Shown: positions 27,355-35,902 of the stretch, one piece after another | How positions within the stretch are numbered: the stretch's first letter is position 1 | Layout: each line of letters opens with the position of its first letter | Assembly: GCA_944388405.1 (NCBI GenBank) | Contig: CALXIQ010000006.1 | Coordinates: forward strand, 1 to 64,000 | From: an uncultured Ruminococcus sp. | GTDB lineage: Bacteria; Bacillota; Clostridia; Oscillospirales; Ruminococcaceae | Direction: 5' to 3' | Length of the DNA: 64,000 bases | The notes under the pieces: model-generated | The model's database searches: none | Told to the model about the DNA's origin: nothing | What the model saw: only the letters and a program-made list of their open reading frames with translations | Program-made: the position numbers and the translations under genes

Positions 27355-28920
27355 CTATTTTGCGTATTCAACCGCTCTGCTTTCACGGATAAGATTAACC
27401 TTGATCTGACCCGGATAATCCATCTCATCTTCAATACGCTTTGCGATTTCTCTTGCAACAAGCACCATTTTCTCATCGTTTATCTTTTCCGGCTTAATCA
27501 TAATTCTTACCTCACGACCTGCTTGCATAGCGTAGGACTTTTCAACGCCGTCGTAAGAAGAACAGATTTCCTCAAGCTTCTGCAAACGCTTGATGTAGTT
27601 CTCGTAGTTTTCGCTTCTTGCTCCCGGTCTTGCCGCCGAAATAGCGTCCGCCGCCTGAACAAGCGCCGCAACTACGGTACGGGTTTCAACGTCTCCGTGG
27701 TGAGCCTCGATAGCGTGAATAACATCCGGGCTTTCCTTGTACTTCTTGCAGACGTCAACGCCTATCTGAACGTGAGAGCCTTCAATCTCGTAGCTTAATG
27801 CCTTGCCTATATCATGAAGCAAGCCTGCCCGCCTTGCAAGATTTGCGTCCACTCCCAGCTCGGAAGCCATCATTCCCGCAAGGTGTGAAACCTCAATAGA
27901 ATGGTCAAGCACGTTCTGTCTGTAGCTTGTCCTGAACCTTAACCGTCCGATAAGCTTGACAAGCTCGTGATTAAGATTGTGAACGTTACATTCAAGAACC
28001 GCACGCTCGCCCTCCTGCTTGATTTTGTATTCAACCTCCCGCCTTGCCTTGTCAACTATTTCCTCAATGCGGGTGGGATGAATTCTGCCGTCCTGAATAA
28101 GCTTTTCAAGGGCTATTCTTGCAATCTCACGCCTTACCTGGTCGAAGCAGGAAAGTGTAATAGCCTCGGGAGTATCGTCTATAATAAGGTCAACTCCGGT
28201 AAGGGTTTCGATTGTTCTGATGTTTCTTCCCTCTCGTCCGATGATTCTGCCCTTCATTTCGTCGTTAGGCAGCGGAACCACCGAAACTGCGGTTTCTGAA
28301 ACCTGGTCTGCCGCACATCTTGCACTTGCAAGAGAAATATACTGTCTTGCCTTGGCTTCGCACTCGTCCTTAATCTGAGTTTCAAAGTTTGAGATCTTTA
28401 CCGCCTTTTCATGGACAAGCTCGCTTTCAAGATTGCTCAGCAGATATTCCTTAGCTTGTTCCTTTGTAAACTCCGAGATTTTTTCAAGCATATCAAGCTG
28501 GGAATTTTTAATCCTTTCAGCCTCCGCCATTTTTTCGTCGGCAGATTTAAGCTTGTTCTGGAGTGATTCTTCCTTCTTTTCAAGGTTGTCAAGCTTGCGG
28601 TCGATTGTTTCTTCCTTCTGGTTGATTCTGCGCTCCTGCCTTGAAACCTCCACCCGACGTTCCTTAAGTTCTTTTTCAGTTTCCTGTCTGGACTTATGTA
28701 TTTCGTCTTTGGCTTCCACAAGAGCTTCCTTTTTCATGGTTTCTGCAGTCTTTTTAGCATCCTCTACTATTCTTTCGGCTTCCTTTTCCGCAGAGCCCAT
28801 GGCAGCTTCTGCAGTTCTCTGCCTGTATCTTATACCCTGCTTAAAGCTTATAAATCCGCTTACAGCCGCACCGACAACAAGAGCAACCACAATCAGCAAA
28901 ACTGCGATTTCTATACCCAT
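27355..28920 (-). CDS. rny: ribonuclease Y
   Basis: A 521-aa membrane-anchored endoribonuclease that starts mRNA decay. An N-terminal transmembrane helix (about 5-27) is followed by a long charged coiled coil (about 30-200). The KH domain shows [26 protein letters not shown], and the HD domain has [13 protein letters not shown]...[11 protein letters not shown]. The frame is open 13 codons further up. AGGAGG about 10 nt before the ATG at 28920 (MGIEIAVLL) makes this the best start; an ATG 3 codons earlier has only about 4 nt of spacing. Confidence 0.94.
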   Translation of the reverse strand: MGIEIAVLLIVVALVVGAAVSGFISFKQGIRYRQRTAEAAMGSAEKEAERIVEDAKKTAETMKKEALVEAKDEIHKSRQETEKELKERRVEVSRQERRINQKEETIDRKLDNLEKKEESLQNKLKSADEKMAEAERIKNSQLDMLEKISEFTKEQAKEYLLSNLESELVHEKAVKISNFETQIKDECEAKARQYISLASARCAADQVSETAVSVVPLPNDEMKGRIIGREGRNIRTIETLTGVDLIIDDTPEAITLSCFDQVRREIARIALEKLIQDGRIHPTRIEEIVDKARREVEYKIKQEGERAVLECNVHNLNHELVKLIGRLRFRTSYRQNVLDHSIEVSHLAGMMASELGVDANLARRAGLLHDIGKALSYEIEGSHVQIGVDVCKKYKESPDVIHAIEAHHGDVETRTVVAALVQAADAISAARPGARSENYENYIKRLQKLEEICSSYDGVEKSYAMQAGREVRIMIKPEKINDEKMVLVAREIAKRIEDEMDYPGQIKVNLIRESRAVEYAK

Positions 28921-28959
28921 GTATAGCATTCCTCCTCCTCGATTATTTTGGTTGCGCAT

Positions 28960-28992
28960 AAAAAGAGTCTTACAGAAAAATCCGTCTGTAAG
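28960..28992 (-). other. hairpin in the rny leader
   Basis: On the minus strand, CTTACAGA pairs with TCTGTAAG around 8 nt, followed after 4 nt by TTTTT. It lies 40 nt before the rny ATG and could be a weak attenuator. Confidence 0.3.
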
Positions 28993-29151
28993 GCTGCCTT
29001 ATCATGCGCTTCCAATCAATATAAAATTGTAAAGTTACAAATCAGCATATTAATTATATAACAAATGCCGAAACCTAACAGAATCAACCTGCCGTCGCCA
29101 GTGAAATCCGTCGGTATTCTCACCATATATAAAAACATAATGCATAATATT

Positions 29152-29180
29152 ATTGTATAATAAAATCCCCAAATTGTCAA
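29152..29180 (-). promoter_or_regulatory. rny promoter
   Basis: Minus strand TTGACA, 17 bp, TACAAT. It gives a leader of about 225 nt. Confidence 0.6.
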
Positions 29181-29231
29181 GGCATTTTTTATACAATTAT
29201 ACAAAAAAGCAGACTGTTGAGCAAAAACCTC

Positions 29232-29260
29232 TTGACAAACGGGACAAAGGGTGATAAAAT
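29232..29260 (+). promoter_or_regulatory. promoter of the T-box operon
   Basis: TTGACA, 17 bp, TAAAAT, upstream of the T-box leader. Confidence 0.8.
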
Positions 29261-29289
29261 ATTAACGTTAAATAATATGCAAATATTAA

Positions 29290-29553
29290 AAGCTGTGATA
29301 AGGAAGCTTTGGTATCGCACACAGCCTTCCAGAGAGCGCTGCCGTCGGCTGAAAGCGGCGCAGGCTTAAGATGTCAGAGACACCGCCTTTGAGCGCGCCT
29401 AATAAGCGACGGGTAGTTTCCGTTAAAGAACTTACGCTTGATATTGCGTCGAGCGGACAGAGGTGCGGACTTTTCCGCATGAATCAGGGTGGAACCACGA
29501 TAAAAATTATCGTCCCGTAAAAAGCGATTATGCTTTTTGCGGGATTTTTTGTT
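29290..29553 (+). ncRNA. T-box riboswitch, threonine-specific by inference
   Basis: A tRNA-sensing leader of about 260 nt. Stem I elements include AGAGAGC at 29331 and GGCTGAAAGCGGC at 29347-29359. The best specifier candidate is ACC (Thr) at 29382-29384, in gacACCgcctttgag. The T-box AGGGTGGAACCACG lies at 29486-29499. A rho-independent terminator follows (cccgtaaaaagc paired with gctttttgcggg at 29515-29543, then TTTTTT). Uncharged tRNA-Thr should stabilise the antiterminator. The first genes downstream are a small membrane protein and a methyltransferase; thrS is third. Confidence 0.9.
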
Positions 29554-29573
29554 TATTCAAAAAAGGAGTGCCT

Positions 29574-29894
29574 ATGAGAAGAATATTGGGAACGCTTTGC
29601 TATTTCGGCATTCTTGCGGCGGACGCAGCCGCAGCGTATTTTTCCTATCAAGCCTACGAGGAAACCATATCCTACTATCAGGGATTTATTACGTTTATGC
29701 CTTTGTTTATAGTAAGCTACTGGTTCAATACATTCTTTCTTCAGCTTTTTTCCGGCGTAGATAAAAGCGGGAGACCGTATATAAACAAAATCTTAAAACG
29801 CATACTGGCAGATTTCGCTACTCTTCTGAGCATTGCGCTTTTAGGCTTCTGGGTGTATATTTTTGTGGCAAGGTCCCTTTACACGTCGTTTTGA
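29574..29894 (+). CDS. small integral membrane protein
   Basis: A 106-aa hydrophobic protein with about three predicted transmembrane segments (residues 5-25, 35-58 and 80-102). GGAG lies before the ATG; the open frame continues upstream through the T-box terminator and cannot be translated from there. No family recognised. It is the first gene after the Thr T-box and 26 bp before the methyltransferase, so it should be induced with thrS. Confidence 0.65.
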   Translation: MRRILGTLCYFGILAADAAAAYFSYQAYEETISYYQGFITFMPLFIVSYWFNTFFLQLFSGVDKSGRPYINKILKRILADFATLLSIALLGFWVYIFVARSLYTSF

Positions 29895-29920
29895 CCCATG
29901 ATTGACAGGGGGTTTTGGCA

Positions 29921-30766
29921 ATGCAGAAAATCAGCGATATAGACGGCGGCAGAGAATTCGACTGGGGCAGAACCTCGGAGGATTACGCCAGATACCGGGA
30001 CATTTATCCCGACGAGCTTTATAACAAACTGCTGTCCCATGGGTATTGCGTCAAAGGGCAGACCGTTCTCGATATAGGTACGGGAACGGGCGTAATTCCA
30101 AGGCATTTGTACCGATACGGGGCAAAATTCACCGCCGCAGACATATCGGAAAATCAGATTGAAGCGGCAAAACAGCTTGCGGCAAAAGAGCAGATGAGCA
30201 TAGATTTTTTGGTTTCTCCGGCAGAGGAAATCGACCTTGGGGAAAACAGCTTTGACGTTATAACGGCGTTTACCTGCTTTTTCTATTTTAATCACGATAA
30301 GCTTATGCCAAAGCTTGTGAAAATGCTCAGACCCGGAGGGATTCTGCTGGTTGGATATATGTCGTGGCTTCCCTTTGAGGACGAAATCGCCGGAAAAAGC
30401 GAAAAGCTTATTTTAAAATACAATCCCCGCTGGACGGGAGCGGGAGAAACCCGGAGGGTTGCATATATTCCCGATATTTACTCAAAAAGCTTTGAAAAAG
30501 TTTACGAGGATATTATAGACCTTGAAATACCTTTTACAAGGGAAAGCTGGAACGGACGGATGAAGGCTTGCCGTGGAGTGGGCGCATCTCTTTCGGAGGA
30601 GGATATAAAAGCCTTTGAAATTGAGCATCTTAATATGCTGAAGGAATATCCCCAAAGCTTTAAAATAAGGCATTATGCGGCTCTGACAGCCCTCAGGCTG
30701 AAAGACAGCGCCGCTACCCAACATAAAAACTCAAAAACCACAAATAATATAAAAACGGAGGAATAA
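29921..30766 (+). CDS. class I SAM-dependent methyltransferase
   Basis: A 281-aa cytoplasmic methyltransferase. Motif I is VLDIGTGTGVIPRHL, the acidic loop AADISENQI, motif post-I EEIDLGENSFDVITAF and LRPGGILLVGYM. The C-terminal half (about 160-281) holds GETRRVAYIPDIYSKSFEKV and probably binds the acceptor; the substrate is unknown. The ATG at 29921 has GGGGG 8 bp ahead; an in-frame TTG lies two codons earlier. It ends 2 bp before the thrS ATG, so the two are almost certainly co-translated. Confidence 0.85.
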   Translation: MQKISDIDGGREFDWGRTSEDYARYRDIYPDELYNKLLSHGYCVKGQTVLDIGTGTGVIPRHLYRYGAKFTAADISENQIEAAKQLAAKEQMSIDFLVSPAEEIDLGENSFDVITAFTCFFYFNHDKLMPKLVKMLRPGGILLVGYMSWLPFEDEIAGKSEKLILKYNPRWTGAGETRRVAYIPDIYSKSFEKVYEDIIDLEIPFTRESWNGRMKACRGVGASLSEEDIKAFEIEHLNMLKEYPQSFKIRHYAALTALRLKDSAATQHKNSKTTNNIKTEE

Positions 30767-30768
30767 AA

Positions 30769-32715
30769 ATGATTAAGCTGAAACTTAAAGACGGTTCTAT
30801 TCGTGAAATCCAACAGGCTATGCCTGCAAGCGAAATCATCAAGGACATCGGCATGGGACTTTACAAGGCGGCTTGCTGCGTAAAGCTGGACGGTCAGGTG
30901 TTTGATATGAGAACCGTGGTTGACCACGACTGCGAATTTGAGGTTATGACCTTTGATTCAAAAGCCGGAAAGGAAACCTTCTGGCATACCGCTTCTCACC
31001 TTATGGCTCAGGCGGTAAAGAATCTCTACCCGGAGGCCAAGCTTGCCAGAGGACCTGCCACCGAAACGGGCTTTTACTATGACTTTGAGGTGGCAAAGCC
31101 CTTCGCTCCCGCAGATCTGGAGAAAATTCAGGCTGAAATGAAGAAGCTTGCCAAGGAAGGCTACACTCTTGAGCGCTTCGAGCTGCCGGTTGACGAGGCT
31201 CTCAAGCTTATGGAGGAGAAAAACGAAACCTACAAGGTAGAGCTTATCCACAAGCACGACGACAAAGGCGAGAAGCTTTCATTCTATAAGCAGGGTGATT
31301 TCGTCGACCTGTGCGCAGGACCTCATCTTATGAGCGTTGCTCCAATCAAGGCGGTTAAGCTGCTTTCCTGCACGGGAGCATACTGGGGCAAGGCTGAAGA
31401 CGGCAAACAGCTTTCCCGTATTTACGGCACTGCCTTCCCAAAGGCTTCGCTGCTGGAGGAGTTCTTAAAGCAGCAGGAGGAAGCAAAGCTGCGTGACCAC
31501 AACAAAATCGGACGAGAGCTTGAATATTTCACCACCGTTGATTACATCGGTCAGGGACTGCCCATTCTGCTCCCAAAGGGCGCAAGGGTTATTCAGCTTT
31601 TGCAGAGATGGGTTGAGGATACCGAGCAGGCTCACGGTTGTCTGCTGACAAAGACCCCCTATTTCGCAAAGCGCGACCTTTACAAGATATCAGGCCACTG
31701 GGATCATTATCGTGACGGAATGTTCATTATAGGCGACCCTAACGACGAGGAGAAGGAGTGCTTTGCCCTTCGTCCCATGACCTGTCCATTCCAGTATCAG
31801 GTGTTCCTTAACAGACAGCGTTCCTACCGCGACCTGCCTATGAGGCTGGTTGAAACCTCCACCCTGTTCAGAAACGAGGACAGCGGCGAAATGCACGGTC
31901 TTATCAGAGTTCGTCAGTTTACAATCTCCGAGGGACATTACATTCTCCGTCCCGACCAGCTGGAGGAGGAGTTCAAGGGCTGTCTTGAGCTGGCAAAATA
32001 TATGCTCGACACGGTAGGCCTCCTTGAGGACTGTACCTTCAGATTTTCTCAGTGGGACCCTGCCAACCCCAACAACAAGTACGAGGGCACGGCGGAGCAG
32101 TGGAATCACGCTCAGGACGCAATGAAAAAGATTCTTGACGATATAGGTCTTGACTATGAGATTGGCATAGACGAAGCGGCGTTTTACGGTCCCAAGCTGG
32201 ATATTCAGTACAAGAACGTGTTCGGCAAGGAGGACACCATAGTAACTCTCCAGATTGATATGCTGCTGGCAGAAAAGTTCGGAATGTACTATGTGGACAA
32301 GGACGGTCAGAAAAAGCTGCCCTACATCATTCACAGAACCTCCCTCGGCTGCTACGAAAGAACGCTGGCTTATATGCTTGAGCACTTTGCGGGAGTTCTC
32401 CCCCTGTGGCTTGCTCCCGAGCAGGTGAGAATTATGCCTATCGGTGAAGAGCATATTGAATACGCTCAGAAGCTTGCCGACAAGATGACAGGCATGGGAA
32501 TGAGAGTTTCCGTTGACAAGCGTGACGAGAACATCGGTCCCAAGATTAAAGCCGCACGGCTGGAGCGTATCCCCTATATGGTTATTATAGGCGACAAAGA
32601 GGTTGAAAGCGGCACAGTTTCGGTTCGTTCCAGAAAAGAGGGCGAGCTTGGTGCAATGCCCTGCGGCAACCTGCTTGACAAGCTTATTACCGAAATTTCA
32701 ACAAAAGCCAAGTAA
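30769..32715 (+). CDS. thrS: threonyl-tRNA synthetase
   Basis: A 648-aa class II synthetase. The TGS domain covers about 1-62 and the editing (SAD) domain about 65-230, with HTASHLMAQAV and CAGPHL. The catalytic core has the zinc Cys in MTCPFQYQVF, motif 2 RNEDSGEMHGLIRVRQFTISEGH and motif 3 IIHRTSLGCYERTLAYMLEH. The C-terminal anticodon-binding domain starts near LPLWLAPEQVRIMPI. Full length. CGGAGGA precedes the ATG. It is the third gene of a T-box-controlled operon. Confidence 0.96.
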   Translation: MIKLKLKDGSIREIQQAMPASEIIKDIGMGLYKAACCVKLDGQVFDMRTVVDHDCEFEVMTFDSKAGKETFWHTASHLMAQAVKNLYPEAKLARGPATETGFYYDFEVAKPFAPADLEKIQAEMKKLAKEGYTLERFELPVDEALKLMEEKNETYKVELIHKHDDKGEKLSFYKQGDFVDLCAGPHLMSVAPIKAVKLLSCTGAYWGKAEDGKQLSRIYGTAFPKASLLEEFLKQQEEAKLRDHNKIGRELEYFTTVDYIGQGLPILLPKGARVIQLLQRWVEDTEQAHGCLLTKTPYFAKRDLYKISGHWDHYRDGMFIIGDPNDEEKECFALRPMTCPFQYQVFLNRQRSYRDLPMRLVETSTLFRNEDSGEMHGLIRVRQFTISEGHYILRPDQLEEEFKGCLELAKYMLDTVGLLEDCTFRFSQWDPANPNNKYEGTAEQWNHAQDAMKKILDDIGLDYEIGIDEAAFYGPKLDIQYKNVFGKEDTIVTLQIDMLLAEKFGMYYVDKDGQKKLPYIIHRTSLGCYERTLAYMLEHFAGVLPLWLAPEQVRIMPIGEEHIEYAQKLADKMTGMGMRVSVDKRDENIGPKIKAARLERIPYMVIIGDKEVESGTVSVRSRKEGELGAMPCGNLLDKLITEISTKAK

Positions 32716-32740
32716 TCAGATACAATCACATGAGCTTTTT

Positions 32741-32766
32741 AACCACCGGCATAGCCGGTGGTTTTA
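32741..32766 (+). terminator. thrS operon terminator
   Basis: aaccaccggc pairs with gccggtggtt around 3 nt, followed by tt. The T-run is short. Confidence 0.7.
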
Positions 32767-32824
32767 CTTGACAAATCACTGCCGGGAGTTTTGCACGCTC
32801 CCGGCTTTTTAAGGAGGAATTTTC

Positions 32825-33445
32825 ATGCCGTCCGCCGCAGTTCACCTGACTGTCGCCCATATGCTAAAGGACAAGCTTAATGTCAGCGACGACAGCTCAT
32901 TCTATCTGGGGGCGATTTCCCCAGACGCTGTTAATTTAAACGGCTTTGCCGAGGAAAATATCCGCTACGCCGCCCATCTCCGCAGCAAGGACTATAATGA
33001 ATGGAAGCAGAATATCAAGGACTACTACATCTCCCACCGCTCAGACTACAGCGACAGCGAGGATTTTTTCAAGGGCTTTCTGCTGCATCTTTACACCGAC
33101 ATCGCCTGGGACGAAGTTGTCCAGCCGGGGCTGTTTGAACATTTAAAGGCGTCGGGATTTTCCGATGCTCAGCTTAAAGACGAAAAATGGGCGGAGCTTG
33201 ACCGGATTGACTCCGTTATATATCATGACGAGAGGTATAAAGAAGTGCTTAAAAGGCTCGCAAAGGCAAAAGGTAAGGCAATATCCACCGTTGACGCCTT
33301 GCAGCTTGAAAAATTCCGTGACGCAGTGTCGGCGGAAACTTGTCCTGTCACAAGTGACAAGCCTGTATTTCTGACGTGTCAGTCCATACAAGCCGCCGCA
33401 GACAAAGCGTTTGAATATATGCAACACCTCACAAACGACCGATAA
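32825..33445 (+). CDS. zinc-dependent phospholipase C-like protein
   Basis: A 206-aa all-alpha protein of the Zn-dependent phospholipase C / S1-P1 nuclease-like superfamily. Likely metal ligands are His7 and His12 in AAVHLTVAHML, Asp in LGAISPDAV, His in AAHLRS and the GFLLHLYTDIAWDE segment. There is no signal peptide, so it is probably cytoplasmic; the substrate is unknown. AAGGAGGA before the ATG is a strong ribosome site. It stands 110 bp behind thrS, after the terminator. Confidence 0.72.
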   Translation: MPSAAVHLTVAHMLKDKLNVSDDSSFYLGAISPDAVNLNGFAEENIRYAAHLRSKDYNEWKQNIKDYYISHRSDYSDSEDFFKGFLLHLYTDIAWDEVVQPGLFEHLKASGFSDAQLKDEKWAELDRIDSVIYHDERYKEVLKRLAKAKGKAISTVDALQLEKFRDAVSAETCPVTSDKPVFLTCQSIQAAADKAFEYMQHLTNDR

Positions 33446-33626
33446 GCCTCGCCGTAACAATTTTTAATAGAGCCGCATAATATAAAAAAGGTAAAAACCG
33501 TTCTCCCCTGATTGCAGGATTTATTCTGCATAAAATTTTGCCTCAAATGATTAAAAGCAGAAAACAGGGTAAAAATAATACCGAAGGGTAAAAGCCCTGA
33601 AAATATTAAGGAACGGAGTGTTTAAG

Positions 33627-33980
33627 GTGACAGTTCACAGGGGTGAAATTTATTATGCCGATCTCAGCCCGGTGGTAGGCTCTGAGCAGGGCGGTATGAG
33701 GCCGGTGCTTATAGTGCAGAACGACGTAGGCAACAAGCACTCGCCCACTGTTATAGCTGCGGCGATAACAAGCCGTCGTGAAAAAGCCAAGCTTCCCACA
33801 CATATCGAGGTAGGCGGCGGACAATGCGGTCTTGCCAAGGATTCAATCGTTCTGCTGGAACAGATTCGTACATTGGACAAAAAGCGGCTTAAGGAGCGTA
33901 TGGGGGAGCTTGACCCCAATTCCATGACTGCGGTGGATTCCGCCCTTTCCATTTCATTCGGACTTAATGATATGAGATAA
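33627..33980 (+). CDS. MazF/EndoA-type endoribonuclease toxin
   Basis: A 117-aa type II toxin-antitoxin ribonuclease. It shows [31 protein letters not shown] and [22 protein letters not shown], with conserved Arg29/Ser-Thr52-type catalytic positions of the EndoA family. The GTG at 33627 has GGAG 8 bp before it and gives the usual [15 protein letters not shown] start. No MazE/EndoAI-type antitoxin ORF is visible in the 180 bp upstream or directly downstream. Confidence 0.9.
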   Translation: MTVHRGEIYYADLSPVVGSEQGGMRPVLIVQNDVGNKHSPTVIAAAITSRREKAKLPTHIEVGGGQCGLAKDSIVLLEQIRTLDKKRLKERMGELDPNSMTAVDSALSISFGLNDMR

Positions 33981-34022
33981 CAAAACTCCTCCGCCGTAAA
34001 AAGCGAAGGTTCACATTACTGC

Positions 34023-34056
34023 AAAAGCTCTGCCAAAAGCGGAGCTTTTTTGTTTT
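34023..34056 (+). terminator. terminator after mazF
   Basis: aaaagctc...gagctttttt stem around tgccaaaagcg. Confidence 0.8.
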
Positions 34057-34101
34057 TGGAAAATAAAAACCTTACGCCCTTGTGACGTGATAACACAGTT
34101 G

Positions 34102-34130
34102 TTGACTAAATCGCAAATGTGTTGTATAAT
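34102..34130 (+). promoter_or_regulatory. promoter of the ABC transporter operon
   Basis: TTGACT, 17 bp, TATAAT. Confidence 0.8.
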
Positions 34131-34162
34131 ATGAGGGAATATTGATTTTGGTGGTGCTTTTT

Positions 34163-34876
34163 GTGAGTTTTGATGATATACTCAACGTGGCGGGCATTCT
34201 CCTTGAATATCTGCCCAACACTTTAAAGCTGTTTTTCTGGACGCTGGTGCTTTCAATCCCGGTGGGAGCTATCGTTACCTGGCTGAAAAAATGCAGGTTC
34301 AAGCCGGTTTCATGGCTTACCAATCTTTACATACTCATAATGAGGGGAACTCCCCTTATGCTGCAGATTATTGCCGTCTACTACGCAATCCCCATGCTTA
34401 CCGCTTCGGCAAGAAGGTCGGGAGAATCAAACTGGTTTTACGATTTGCTGGGCAGAGTGGACGTAAGGGACGAAAACTACATGTTCACCGCTCTTGTGGT
34501 AGCGTTTGTGCTCAATTACGCCGCTTATTTTGCCGAGATTTTCAGGGGCGGAATAGAGTCCATTCCAAGGGGTCAGTACGAAGCCGCTTCAATGCTGGGA
34601 ATGAACAAGCTGCAGACCTTTTTCAGAATTATTCTGCCCCAGGTTGTAAAGCGGGTTATCCCCGCAACCTCTAACGAGGTTATAGTGCTGGTTAAGGATA
34701 CCTCTCTGGCAAACGTTATAGCCTTTGCGGAAATAACCCTTAAATCAAGACAGATGATGAACACCTATAGCTCGGTTGTTCCGCTGTTTATTGCAGGCGT
34801 ATTCTATTTTGTGATGAATGCGATTGTCACCGTGGCGTTTGCCTTTATAGAAAAAAGATTCAATTATTACAAGTAA
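34163..34876 (+). CDS. polar amino-acid ABC transporter permease
   Basis: A 237-aa membrane permease of the His/Glu/Gln/Arg (HisM/GlnP) family. About five transmembrane segments are visible. The EAA loop reads EAASMLGMNKLQTFFRIILPQV, and ILIMRGTPLMLQI is a family hallmark. The open frame has a TTG at 34142, but GGTGGT lies 7 bp before the GTG at 34163. It is followed 21 bp later by the ATPase gene. No substrate-binding protein gene is present in the operon or window. Confidence 0.88.
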   Translation: MSFDDILNVAGILLEYLPNTLKLFFWTLVLSIPVGAIVTWLKKCRFKPVSWLTNLYILIMRGTPLMLQIIAVYYAIPMLTASARRSGESNWFYDLLGRVDVRDENYMFTALVVAFVLNYAAYFAEIFRGGIESIPRGQYEAASMLGMNKLQTFFRIILPQVVKRVIPATSNEVIVLVKDTSLANVIAFAEITLKSRQMMNTYSSVVPLFIAGVFYFVMNAIVTVAFAFIEKRFNYYK

Positions 34877-34897
34877 GAAAGGGAAAGGACAACAGAT

Positions 34898-35665
34898 ATG
34901 GCTACTTTAGAGGTTAAAAACCTTTCCAAGAATTTCGGCGACCTTAATGTGCTTAAGGATATTTCCTTCAACGTTGAGCAGGGACAGGTTGTGGCGGTTA
35001 TAGGTCCCTCAGGCTCGGGAAAATCCACCCTGTTAAGATGCATTAATCAGCTGGAAAAAGCCGACGGCGGCGAGATAAACGTCTGCTCAATGAATATGTT
35101 TAAAACGGAAAACGGAAAAGTCATTTACGCTCCCTCAAAAATTCTGAGAGAAATAAGGCTTAAGATAGGGCTTGTTTTTCAGAACTTCAATCTGTTTCCC
35201 CATATGTCGGTGATGCAGAATATAATCGAAGCTCCCGTTCACGTGCTGAAAATGCCCAAGAAGGAAGCGGTCGCCCGGGCGGAGGAACTGCTTAAAAAGA
35301 TGGGGCTTGCCGACAAGGCGAAATCCTACCCCTGCGAGCTTTCCGGCGGACAGCAGCAGCGGGTATCCATTGCCAGAGCGCTGGCGTTAAAGCCGGAGGT
35401 GCTGTTTTTTGACGAGCCTACCTCAGCCCTTGACCCTGAGCTTACTGGAGAGATTCTCAAGGTAATCAAGGAACTTGCTCAGGAGAAGATGACAATGGTT
35501 ATTGTCACCCACGAAATGGCTTTTGCAAGAGATGTGGCAAATCACGTTATCTTCATGGACGGCGGCTATATCGTGGAGGAGGGCGCTCCCGAAGAGCTGT
35601 TCGGAAACACTCACAACGAGCGCACCAAGCAGTTTTTGCAAAGATACAATAACAACAGCTTTTAA
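34898..35665 (+). CDS. polar amino-acid ABC transporter ATP-binding protein
   Basis: A 255-aa ABC ATPase of the GlnQ/HisP type. Walker A is IGPSGSGKSTLLRC, Q-loop VFQNFNLFPHM, signature LSGGQQQRVSIARAL and Walker B VLFFDEPTSALDPEL, with H-loop VTHEM. It energises the permease encoded just upstream. A terminator follows. The system must rely on a binding protein encoded elsewhere. Confidence 0.92.
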   Translation: MATLEVKNLSKNFGDLNVLKDISFNVEQGQVVAVIGPSGSGKSTLLRCINQLEKADGGEINVCSMNMFKTENGKVIYAPSKILREIRLKIGLVFQNFNLFPHMSVMQNIIEAPVHVLKMPKKEAVARAEELLKKMGLADKAKSYPCELSGGQQQRVSIARALALKPEVLFFDEPTSALDPELTGEILKVIKELAQEKMTMVIVTHEMAFARDVANHVIFMDGGYIVEEGAPEELFGNTHNERTKQFLQRYNNNSF

Positions 35666-35675
35666 TAAAAAATCG

Positions 35676-35699
35676 GGGCGGCTAATGCCGCTCTTTTTT
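35676..35699 (+). terminator. ABC operon terminator
   Basis: gggcggc, taat, gccgctc, followed by tttttta. Confidence 0.75.
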
Positions 35700-35810
35700 A
35701 TTGCTTAAATGATATTATCTTAATCGCCAAAAGTTATTCGGCTTTGCTTTGATATGACAGGCAGTTTAAATAAAAATCCCGATTAATTGCATGGCAGGGC
35801 GCAAATTCGG

Positions 35811-35839
35811 TTGAAAACCTCCCGCAAAAATGTTATAAT
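35811..35839 (+). promoter_or_regulatory. antiporter promoter
   Basis: TTGAAA, 17 bp, TATAAT. The leader to the ATG is only about 57 nt, which leaves no room for a riboswitch. Confidence 0.75.
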
Positions 35840-35902
35840 AAAATAGTAATGACGCTCATATTCACAAAGGCATTACGCAAATATACTACAAGGAGGAAAA
35901 AC

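Noticed and set aside
35666..35902. Riboswitch upstream of the antiporter
   Set aside because: The promoter lies only about 57 nt before the ATG, too short for a known ion or cyclic di-AMP riboswitch.
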